Source of the DNA: Ascaris suum
Taxonomy: Eukaryota > Nematoda > Chromadorea > Rhabditida > Ascarididae
Direction of reading: 5' to 3'
DNA length: 64,000 bases
NCBI GenBank assembly: GCA_013433145.1
Contig: CM024169.1
Location: forward strand, 3,162,001-3,226,000
The position numbers were made by a program, and so were the translations under genes. Of this stretch, positions 1-11,200 are shown piece by piece. The notes beneath the pieces were generated by a model that saw only the letters and a program-made list of their open reading frames with translations, was not told the DNA's origin and searched no databases. Positions within the stretch are counted from its first letter, which is position 1. The number at the start of each line of letters is the position of its first letter.

Positions 1-840
1 TATTTTTTCATTTAAAGTATCATAGAATTTGCAAATGAGTTATCGTCGAATGCGATCGTTGAAGAATTTTCAGCTGTTGAAGCAAAAAATTTAAGCGATT
101 TATGTCGCCCTCAAAAAAGTTATATATTTCGTTGTGAATATTTTTTTAACCGGTTGGTTTTGTGGGTGGAATTGAAAGAAGTGTTCATCCTGTCATCATC
201 CTTGTCAACACTAATTTTTTTTAAACGGTGGATTGATAAAATTGATTCAGCTATACTCGCTTAGACATTGCCTTTTAATTTTGTTGATTTCAAATATGAA
301 CTGAGATTCACTTTTACAGCGTTTTGACGTGAGTAGTAATTCATCATGGCGCTCATCATCGCAAATAACGGGTTAGATGTTTCTGATCGAAGCTGCCTTA
401 AACCACTCCAAACTTCATCCATTTCTCGGGTTTAAAAAAAAAGACGAGATATTTTCGAGAAATTTATAGATTTCAGTCCCACTACGCTGAAAAGAGTCGA
501 CGGTTGAAAGTTGTTGCTTTCTCGGAAGGGCATTTGCGATAGCTGTGTGCTGCAAATTTCTCTAACTAGTGAAGTTTAGCGGTGATCTGAGCACTTCTGG
601 AAGGGTTTTATATTGCTTTCAAAAAATATTTGGCACATCTGAGTGCAGCAGTACCATCTAGTATAGACCTCAGTGGAAATATAGATGTAGAACATTGGGG
701 AATTAAGTATGATATATGAGCAATAAAATCAAAAGAGCAAGTTACAGCACGGTGTAGCTTTATTCATGCTTGCTGTGGAGTGATTTGGTGCGAAAGATCT
801 GAATGTTTCGTTGTTGAATATGCTTAAGCGATGAAACGAA
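1..840. other. No gene seen
   Basis: T-rich noncoding sequence with no ORF, repeat or RNA gene that I can support. Confidence 0.5.
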
Positions 841-1098
841 TCATTGTCGCGTTGTGTATTGTAATTGTGCGGTTGATTCTGAATTCGGTGATACTTCCTT
901 CTTTGGTTGGTCGATAGGAGGATCGGGGGGGGGGGGGGGGGAGGGAGGGGAACGCTTTTTATTTGTTGATTTTATTTTCACCATTGATTCTGTTGCGTTT
1001 GTTTTTGTCATTCTTTTTTCCAAGATGTTCTGTTGAAGGGCTGCGTTGATATACACTTCAAGTTCATCCATATTGAGTACGAGAGCACTGACTGTCAC
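841..1098 (-). CDS. Unassigned low-complexity ORF
   Basis: An 85-codon minus-strand ORF beginning MTVSALVLNMDELEVYINAA continues into a Lys/Asn/Thr-rich stretch and a proline run encoded by the poly-C tract. It lies downstream, on the same strand, of the segment at 1345-1979 and could be a later exon of it. The proline run comes from a simple repeat, and no family is recognisable. It may be chance. Confidence 0.15.
   Translation of the reverse strand: MTVSALVLNMDELEVYINAALQQNILEKRMTKTNATESMVKIKSTNKKRSPPSPPPPPDPPIDQPKKEVSPNSESTAQLQYTTRQ
925..941 (+). repeat. Poly-G run (17 G)
   Basis: A continuous run of 17 G followed by GAGGGAGGGG. Similar G-rich tracts occur at about 3,588-3,599 and 40,155-40,180. 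These are simple repeats prone to length change and sequencing error. Confidence 0.9.
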
Positions 1099-1344
1099 AT
1101 TTGGTCTCTATTAAAGCTGAATTCTTTGGATGGTACAACATTGTAATCTGTAATTAACACTATAAAATGCTGAAATAGCCTGTAATTAACTATATGAAAT
1201 GATTGTATTCATTGTTTTATTCGAAATGCCACCCAATATTTCCTTTAATTTTTTTAATTCAAATTTATACTTTAGTACTAAAAAACCGATTCCTTATCCT
1301 TTGAAGTCATCCTCTGCCATATCAAATCATCGTTCCCAGTAGCA

Positions 1345-1979
1345 TTAAAACGGTGGGATATATTGTTGGAGATCATTCTCCGCCATCCTCTTCGTAATTA
1401 TTTTCAGCACCTTCAAATCTTTCTTATTCTGCGACATCTTATGCTGGAGTTGCACTTGTAAGAACAAGAAAGTGTTGCGGGGTTAGGTCGATAAAGTAAA
1501 GGGGATGGGGAAACAGCAGTCATCATCGTGGGTGCTCAAAATTGGTGCTCAACGATCGATGAATGAGCTGGAGGACAGCAGGTTTGTGACTGGTTGATCC
1601 AGATCTGCGGACTTATTGTGGCGTAATAATCCTGCTGCTTCACAAAAACCATTTAGTTGGCGTCAGTGTTCGTGGATTTGTTCGCGAACTTTTACAATAT
1701 CCTCTTCGTTGGTGGCCAGTCGAAAGGTGTTTAGAATATCATGTTCTCAAATGAGTGCTTTAACGTTTTCAAAATGCATAAATCACTCTTGCGTTCGGGT
1801 TGGACCGACAGCTTCCTCAATAGATTCATGGCATCCTCATTTCTTGATCACCCTTTGCTTCGAAGTAATTGCTGGCGAACAAATTTTAGTTGAGAGATTC
1901 CCTGCAAGGGTGGGTAGATGGTGTGATCGGGAGAGGGGTTGAAGATGGCGGAGTGGGTAGCGGCAGCAGCGTAGTCGAG
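1345..1979 (-). pseudogene. Divergent coding-like segment, only TGA stops within it
   Basis: I do not recognise this protein. On the minus strand a final exon (1454 to 1345) ends in a TAA. It contains MSQNKKDLKVLKIITKRMAE and joins in phase, across a 99-base intron (1455-1553, GT...AG), to an upstream stretch containing RQLNGFCEAAGLLRHNKSAD. Further upstream are EEDIVKVREQIHEH and, in a shifted frame, THSAIFNPSPDHTIYPPLQG, reaching about 1,979. The body of the stretch is broken by four in-frame stops, all TGA, and one frame change. That fits either a decayed gene in which CGA arginine codons became TGA, or a live gene with tiny introns I could not place. It lies head-to-head with rpn-2. Confidence 0.35.
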
Positions 1980-2224
1980 AAAAAAAAACAAATTCGACTA
2001 TCCCCGATCGGAATAATTAAACAGAAGTGTAAAGTCGATTTAACCATGCATCACCGTCTTTGTGCTTATGAGTTTTACGTACATATTAGTCTTTGCTTAG
2101 ATGAGTAGATGATATAATAAAAGGAATAATCGACCGTTCTGTTTTTTCTTTTTGTCAGGTAACTCTAAAGTTATCTATTCGCTATCGTTATTATATTTGA
2201 CGCAGTCTGGCATCCTCAGGAAGG
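1980..2224. promoter_or_regulatory. Candidate divergent promoter region
   Basis: This short gap separates the 5' side of the minus-strand coding-like segment (to about 1,979) from the rpn-2 5' end. If the minus-strand segment is a live gene, this gap must hold or adjoin both promoters. I see no clear TATA box or known operator. Confidence 0.25.
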
Positions 2225-2234
2225 TTGTTTTCAG
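2225..2234 (+). promoter_or_regulatory. Putative spliced-leader trans-splice acceptor of rpn-2
   Basis: TTGTTTTCAG ends 15 bases upstream of the rpn-2 ATG at 2250, with no in-frame upstream exon evident. In nematodes such an unpaired acceptor close to the start codon usually marks spliced-leader addition. It could instead be the acceptor of an ordinary 5'UTR intron. Confidence 0.5.
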
Positions 2235-2249
2235 TCGGCTGTCAACAAG

Positions 2250-5200
2250 ATGACTTTATTCCTTCTCAATCAATGGAAGAAGCAACCAGGAGGGGCGCAA
2301 GATGCAAGTGAGCACTTTCTCTTGTTATTAAATATTCGTCTAGGATATGGGCATGAAAAAGTTTAAAAAGCAATAAAATATCGGAAGTAAATCATCACAA
2401 AGTGGTATGAAAGTATGAAAATTTGTTGGGAGTGGTAAGTTATGGGGTTATTTTACGAAACATGTCGGAGATAGGTGGTGCTTTCGCTTCTGGGAATGAA
2501 GGTTTTAGGAGACGTCTAGTTGCTCCGGATCTCCAACTTGCCATGGAGGCATCCGCCCAAGCCTACAGACAGCCATAGAGGCATAGCTGTCTCTATGGTT
2601 AGGTGGAGACTTATCTGTTGACTAGCATACATCCAAGGTATGCTACTGAAGCTGTTTTAGTGCGTAAGTTCCTCACTTTCTCAAAATACTTCGCAGTGTT
2701 CTCGATCGTTGTCGCTACTGTCCTCAGCTGCCTCGCTCGGCATTCATTTTAAAACCGCAATGATTAAAGCCGATTTCTACCGGTGATTTCCAGTCAAATT
2801 TTTTTTAGGTCTTAAAGAATTTAAGCCCCCTTCAAGTTATTTATAGGTGCTTTTTTGTTGGCACTGGAAAGCGAGTCGTCGCCGATGCGAGAGAAGGAAC
2901 TGATAGTGGAAGCGTTAGATGATTGGGATGTGCTCACGCCGACGTGGTTTGAGGTGGCCGACTATCTGAATGTGATCGAGCAGCTGCATGAAAATGAGAG
3001 CTTCAAGGAACGCCATCGTGCAGCGCTTCTCGCTTCGAAGGTTTTTTAATTGATTCCTTAATTCTTCATTAAAGAAGGAAATTATTTCTCATCTTTTTAT
3101 CATTTTATAGGAAACTCAATAAAATACTTTCCGGAATAAAATACTCAAGGAATTCATTCGTTGAGGTTGCTTACGGGATTTCTATGCTATTTCATATGAA
3201 TAAGGGTACTTTTATGTGGAGACGTGAGTTGTATTTACTCTCTTTTATCCTTTATTGCTGAGTTTCTCAAATTTTGGCTAATTTATTTCTATTGGTAGAA
3301 AGTGATACCCCATCCAGTTTCTCGTTCGATGTTGATCAATATAAATCAGGTGATTTTTTTTAGAGAAAAATGGTTGTACTTTTTGGGAAGGTGGTGGGTG
3401 CTTATACTGACGGCCATTCTCAGACGAGTAGAAGTAGTAAATTAAAAGGAGTCTTAAATGGTAGGGCATGCGATGATGATATGGTTTTCATGGCTTTCTG
3501 GGATGACATAATATATCAATATAGGATGGCGATTGTTTAAATGGAGATTGGCAAAAGATGACCTAAAATTCAGGTATCCGATAGAGGAGGGGGGGGGGGT
3601 GGAATATGAGGACCGGCGCAAAGAAGCAGTGGGGAGTATTGCTTGGTCTTAGTACTGTAAAAATACTGTAGAGGCTACAATAGAACAAATATCCTTGAAA
3701 TAATGGAAACAGTGAAGTGTGCAGTTTAATTCGTTGGAAGATATATGCTTGATCTAGTCGGAGATTTTTCAATAAAATTCCTTCAGGTGGCATATTGCCT
3801 TGGAGATTATTGCGGAGCACTGCAGCTTGCTCTGGCCGCCGGCGATAGATTCCAACTCACTCCTCGACCACCTTCAAGCCTTGTTGGATCTCAAGACGAA
3901 CAGGTTGGTGCACTTCTTGTTTCTAGAAATGAAGTTGACATCTCCGTATAGTGATGTGGTGTATAACCGTACACTACTATCATCAATGATCCCTAATTAT
4001 TACTGGCGATACAAAAACGAAATACGTAGCGTTGGTGGTTGTCAATGCTGATTTCGAGAAATTGGAGGTGGAAAGTATAATGTGTTGTTTTATGTATTTG
4101 AAACTTCGCCACTTCCACTATTTTCTATCAACAAGGCGTTGAGGATTTACTGAACGTTCGTGATTTAGGTTTAAGACTTAACTATCCGATAGTCTGACCG
4201 ACAATATTAGCAGCTTGCTGTAAATATATCTCAATTGTTTGACGGCTTTGATTGCTTTTATTCAAATATTTCTGCTTGTACAATTCTACAACTTTTCAGT
4301 ACGTAAATAAAATGATTGAACATGCGTTGGATACGTATAAGCAAGCGAAACGAACCGATGGTAAGGTGGATCCACGACTAGAAAAACTCATCAATCGCAT
4401 TTTTGAGCGCAATATGAAGCGAAAGGAGTTGCGCTACGTGATCGGCCTTGCACTCGATACGCGAAGAACAGATATGATCCTCGCGGCCGTGAAGGTATTT
4501 CTTTAATTCATGCCTCTTTTGCATTAATGTCTTTGCCAAAAGTGGAATCTTTTCGCATGGTAGATGCGTACTCTCTTTCATTGATCATCCATTATTTCCA
4601 TTATTCTCTTATTCTTTATTCCATCAGGGTTTTTTTCAAGAATATTTGCAGACGTTTACATTCATTCGCAAGGAAAATGAGAAAAAGGAAAGGGAGTTAC
4701 GGTCATATCAGTGATGAACTTGAAAGTATTAAAACAAGAGTGTGAGAGACATTTCCATTTATTCGAAGTTGGGGTGCTAGTCATCGTCGGTGATGGGTCT
4801 AACAGTGTTCAGGGTAAATGTTTATCCGACCAGGAACATGTGATAGTCAGGTGTATTAAGGCCAGTATGGAATAGATTGGTTCTACCCTGGGGGTGTTTC
4901 GGATTTAGCGAGTGATTTAGTGGTTAAGCGGTTGTTCTGCCCTATCTTGTTGTACATTTATTTGCACTGTTCGGTCGTCGCGTAGTTGTGGTTATGTACA
5001 AAATATTCCACGGTATTCGTTGCATTATGCCACATGAAGCAAGGCTATGAACTAAAATTTGGAGTTTTAGCGAGTAGGGCTGCTTGGGAGTGGAACCCCG
5101 CAATGCCTTTTGAAAAGTGGCCAAATTGCACCTCGTTAGATATGGCAAAGTTGATGACAGAAATAATGGATGAAACGCTTTAATTTAGCAGGATTTCTTT

Positions 5201-8200
5201 GCAACAATTTTTTAAAATATACGCAACTTTGCAGCTGTACCTCACTCATAGGTTTCATATCCCTTTTGGTGCGCATTTTTCCCATCTTTTTAAATGTTGT
5301 TTATTTGGCTATATACCATTGTTAGATGCTCACTTGAAGATTCTACGATTAAAATATGCCTATATTCAAAATGACGGCTGATAAGCAAGAAGGGGAACAG
5401 TAGAAGGTTAGGTAACTTCAGATAATCGAAAGTGCTAAGCAAGCTGTGATTTATTCTTCTTGCAAAGAAGATAACAGCCAATATTCGTATTATCTTTCTT
5501 GAAAGACTAACCGGCCTACCTTTGCAAAAACCATACTCGAATCTACGTTCTTCTCCTGCACAAACGAATCCGATCTCGAAATTAAGAGACCAGATGGTTA
5601 TCAATCTCGGAATGTATATGTTTCATCAGGGTATTTGTCCAATATGCTCATCATTGCAGTCGGCTGACGATGAAGCTGCTCTGCTGAGCGAAACTGTGAC
5701 AAAGGTGCTTGAGTCGCAGATGGATCGAGGTTTTCGAAACACGGTGCTTGATCTGTTGTTGAGGCTCTTTTCGGAGCTGGAGGAACCCGACTTTGTGTCG
5801 ATGTGTCAATGTCTCATCAAACTCGAGAAGCCGGGTGATGTCGCTGAAATTCTAAATCGTCTTGTCTCTAACAAGGTCTGTTGTCCTTAATTCTTATCTC
5901 CTCACTCTTCTTCTTGTAACTTTCCAATTACTTTTATTTCGAAATATGTTGACACATTTTCTTAGGGGTCATATGTTGCGGTGTGGATTTTGCTAAATTA
6001 TTTGTAATGGTACGCCAACTATGCGGGTTGCATAAACTGTTCATGGGTCTTAAATGGATGCCACTTTCTTAGTTTCCTTCACATCTATCATCTTTTTTTT
6101 TAATTTCAAGGTACAGAGTTTAGCTCTAGTTGGTATTAGCAATTTTCAAATAAAATTGGCATTTATTTCTCGAATGTATATGTGCACCAATGCGGGTTAT
6201 CTTACGTTGCGAATACTTCATTAAAATGTTAGATGTAAGAAGTGGTAGGTTATTTTTTTTATTGTGTTATGCGGATGCGATTCATCACCATACTTGATAT
6301 ACGTTCTCATCTATTTATTACGTGTTTGTAATGCGGTAGATTGGAAGAATTACTGAATGATTATGAGGCGATCAGGTACAGTGGGTGGACATGAGATGCA
6401 GAAAAGATTGTTAGAAGATAGTAATGAGCATTTCAAATGAGAACCTTTATTCACACATTGTTGACAAGGATGCGTGGCCAATTCTTCTTGAATTTCAACT
6501 GTTTTTACAAAACTTTTGGTTGTTTATGTTGTGTTTAGGTGTAAGGGTGATAGGTGATATACCATATTTTGTGCTATACTGCAAGTGAATCCTTTTCTAT
6601 GCAGATAAGGTTTCAGAAAAACGAAACGAAACATTGAGGTAGCCACTTTCTTGGTATATAAAAACAGTATAAAAGGGTGTTCAGATGAATGAAGGTTGCC
6701 TCATTTGCATAAGTTGAAATAAGTTGCAAAAATAAAATGGCGTCGCCGATTCCGAATGTTTTTTCAACGTCATGATGCCGCATACTACGCAACCTTATTT
6801 CACCTTGCATATTGCTATAGAGTTCGATTGCAGAGTGGCAATGGAGTACTGTTGGCGTATCAGATAGCATTCGATCTCTATGAGAATGCATCACAACAGT
6901 TCATCAGCAAGATTGAGAAAGCATTGGTTGGAGAGGAACCGCCGAAACTATCGGGCAATGAATCTGATTCCACACAGGCGACGCCTTCCTCTTCTTGCAG
7001 CACAGATGCTGCCAGCAAGTTCGTTTATTCATTTTATAGCTGTTCTTATGATTTCAGTGGAATTTCAAAACAATGAGCTAAGAGCAAGGTCTGCAAACAG
7101 GTAAGCATGTGATCGTTTTATCGTCACTAGAAGGTTGTGATATCCTTTCTCTTTTTTCTAATCATATAAGTCAGTCTAATTAGAATATTCTTAAGTGCTG
7201 TTTTCTTTTATCCTATTGTTTCCTTTTTCTTTTCCTCAAATTCTTTGAGGTCACTATAAAAGAAGCATCAATTATTTATGCACTGTTTTGAATATTTTCC
7301 GATTGGGATCGTTTTTCAGGACATCAGTGCATATAAAGAGGGGGAGGGGGGTGGAGTTTGTAGCTACAAGATAAACAAGAAGGGTATAGGACTATGCGTT
7401 ATGATGCGGCAATGAGCTTTTTTATTTTGCACAGTTTTATTGCTTGGTTACTTTTCATACGAACGAGCATCATCTTTACAATGAGGCTAAATAATAAATA
7501 AAAATATGCAAAAAAGTCTCATGAGTAGAGAGCTTATATTCTGAAAGTCAGATTTATTTAATTAAATACGCTTTAGGTGCCAAACGCATTCTAGACAAGA
7601 GTTAATGTTGCAGAAAGCGTAATGGATCTACTTCTAGTGCCAGGGTTTTCAAAGATTCACTTAAGAATATTTTGTAGAGGCGCAGAGGCAGTGGAGCTGA
7701 AGAAAGCGGAGGGCGCACCGAATGAACCCCACACGGACAAGCTGAAGAATGAGACAGCGTCGACGGATTCTGAATCGGCCTCTTCTGAGGAAGATTCTGA
7801 GTTAGCGCTTCTGAGTACCCTTTAATGAGAAAGAAGTATCGTCCTGCTTCGAAGTTTAAGCGTTTCTAAATTTCGCTGACCTATCACAGATACTATAACT
7901 GCGGCTTGCAATCCAGAAGCCGTGCGATGAAAGCAGGCCCATTTTTGACGTCCTTAGGTTAAGCCTAATGCAGTGAGTCTGCACGAATTAGAAATGTGGA
8001 TAGTGTGCGCAACGCGTCATCCTTTTAACAGCCGAGAGGAGTTAAACTTTCACTTTCCGACTTAGCGGATCCCCTATTTTTTATATTTTTGGGAATGTCA
8101 GGCCTTTTATGTACGACTTTCAGCTTTGTCCCATCCTACTTTTTTCTTCCATCTCTCCTCCCGTGGTTTTTTCTGCGACTTGCGTCCTTTATCCTGCACT

Positions 8201-11200
8201 GCTGAGGGTACAGAGGATAGACTTGTCTTTTGATTGTAAACAACCTCAGTTGATGACTCTTTGGACTGTATGTTCGTTGTTTACATTGTTTACAAGTATT
8301 TTCAAAATTATTTACAGAATAGTTTTTAATTGGCAGCGCCGGGAAGTATTTTCTTGAAAATGGGGGAGGGGGGTTGAAGGCAGTTGGGAACTAGAAAGCA
8401 GATCACTGGTATCAGTGCAGCTATAAGGAAGTTCACCTGAAGAAGTTCATTTCGATTATGCCATGAAAGGTCTGTTTTCTTGAAATATAATATTTCTTGA
8501 TTTCTTCGATTGCTGGCGCTTGCCTTCTCCTGTAGTGGATATGGGAAGATGGTTTATGAAGCGCGTAACTTTTCCATGACGGATATGTTGTTGAAAAAAT
8601 TCTATAGAGTAGGAAAGACCTTCGAAGTGTTGACTGCGAAATGAGGGATAGTCTACCAACGCTTTGGTTCACTAGTGATTTCCGTGAAGTTCGATAGCTT
8701 CGATGGTTGTCGCCGAAATATATGAACGAAATTTAGAACTGTCTCTGGCACAGCGACAACACAGTCGACCGCAGTGGGAAAGCCTGAGCAACAGTCTTCG
8801 ACCGCACCAAAAATTGTTTGTTTTGTTATTGTTGTTTTTGTTTGTAACTAATTATGCGATCTTTACAGTAATTGAGTTGTCGCTCTGCATTAATGGCAAC
8901 AACTATAAATACCGACTAGTAACGTTTTGAAAAGGATTTTAGCCACAGTCTTATTTAAATAATGATCTTTATGCTGCTGTATATTGAGGGGAAACAAGGA
9001 GGAAAAGCCAGGAGCATCGAGGATTTCTTTCACGGTCTTCACTATGTTGTACATTTTGCGATTATTTGTTTCGGCTGTATTTCAGCGTCTGCGATATCAG
9101 TAAACATGAAACACGATAGTGCTGTATTATCGTCCTGTGTTCGTTGGGATGCGTTGAAATTTGATCTTATGTTTGGTAATGTTGTTGGATTAAAGAAGAA
9201 AGTTGGTGTTGAGTAGTCGGTTGATTTAGAGGAGGGAATGGGAACGTTATGGTTTGATGGATAATCACGCTGACTAGGAGAATAGAGAATTGTGGTTGAC
9301 ATTTTCAATGCTCGTTGCAATTTTTCCACAGTGTTGAGTTAATGCGACGTTTTGAATACCTATCTAGAAATTTTATGGTCGGGACTTGCATCACCTGCGT
9401 TAGATAATTGGCGTTTTTGCACCTCATCGTAGGGATCGAGTATTACACCGATTCCGTTGTTATCTCCTTTCAGCATGACATAGTTCCTGTCCATAATAGT
9501 ACCCTAGTGTAAAAAACAGTTGAATTTGTTTTTATTTTGTGCAATGGGTTGTATTCTATATATGATAAGCAATTTTGAGGAGGGAGTGGTGGCTGAGCGT
9601 TTGCGGTCAATTCTGCGTGGTGAGCAGACGATAAAGCATCATATGCAGTTCCTCATCAAAAACAACCATACTGACATGCTGATCCTGAAGCAGATGAAGG
9701 ACAGCGTACGTACCGCTTCCGCACATAACGCGACTGTGATCGCTAATGGCTTGATGCACCTCGGCACAACTACCGACGATTTCCTTAGGTGGGTTATTTT
9801 TTGCTTCATACTGATCTTTGGAATTTCGAGCTTCATCTCTGCAGTAGAAAAACTAGATAACATCAACACATGTTGTGGGATATGAGGGAATTCGTTGAAA
9901 AACTTTAAATGCTTTGACGATTGTTTGTTTTACAAACCATCCATCTCTGTTTTATGTGCATTAAAGACACGGGATAGGATGATTTTTTTCAGCCATACTC
10001 CAACAGTATTTGTTTGGATTTGTGTAGGAAAAAAATGGTTGAAAGGAACTCAAGTGGTGGTGTAGCTTTGCAAAAAAATTGAGTCGCAATCAACACGTCG
10101 TGTGTAAAGGCTTCGTTGAAGATATCTACATTCAGTAAACATTTTGGATATTCTATTTAGAACGTCGAAGTCCCATGCAGTAATTTGCGCTACGCGAAGC
10201 GACTTGATTGAATATTTTTACAAATTAGAGTTAAATGGAGAAGAAGCGTGAAAATTGCAATCATCTGTTGAGCAGAAGCCTCTTGGATATAAACTCTTGT
10301 CCACTTAGTAACATGAAAGGGACTTCCATCCGAGGTGATAGAATAGATGCCATGGGGCTTTTACGCTGTTATTGTATTCTGTTGAACAGAATAACTGGAG
10401 TACTTGAATTGTTTTCGTCAAGCGGAATGCATTTTGTGCGTATCGAAAAAACGTCATCATGGCAACTTGTATATTCAGGTCATGCATGTCTCAGAATGCT
10501 TTTGAAAGAGTGTTGGCGATGTGGCTTATTTAATTCCTTATTTGCTTAAGCCTTAAAAGCAGACCATTGAAAAGACCTTGATTTTATGTGTTAAATTGGA
10601 ATAAAAGAGTTGTTTGAGTGCCTTGATGGTAATCTGATCTTTGCTGGAGATTTACAGACTATCTGATCAACAGACATCAGTATGTTGGTTATTCCTGATA
10701 ACTGAGAGGATCATTAAAATGTCTTGAGCGCGAGTTATCGTTAGAGATGAGAATCGAAGAGCGCTCATGAAGTGAAGAGAAATAAATTTTTGTTTAGGGA
10801 CAATTTGGATTGGATCAGCAAGGCAACCAATTGGAACAAATTCAACGCGGTTGCATCACTTGGCCTCATTCATAGGGTTAGCCGTTATTTTCATACAGTA
10901 TTGGCAAGTATGCTTGACTGGTTGCTGTTATTAGGTGATAAGAAAAGGTCGCTAAGTGTTAATAAATTTGGATGGTTGCATATGAAGCTGATTGCTTTGT
11001 TTGATATCTATGTTGTAAATAAGTGTGCTCTGTGGGAGAATGTGTTAATGACTCGTTATTATGGCTTTTCGATTAGGTGGGATATTATATCTGTTTTCGG
11101 CGTCCGCTGTTGAGGTTTTCCTCATATTCTAAAAACATTGGGCGAATATCTTCGCCAGGCGGTATGTTCATACTTTATTCAAGAGGATGGTATTTTGGTA

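Noticed and set aside
2540..2620. Small hairpin CCATAGAG...CTCTATGG in rpn-2 intron 1
   Set aside because: An eight-base stem is expected by chance in a window this size.
9042..9329. 95-residue minus-strand ORF in rpn-2 intron 7
   Set aside because: No recognisable motif, no splice partners, and an overlapping plus-strand ORF of similar length suggests chance openness.
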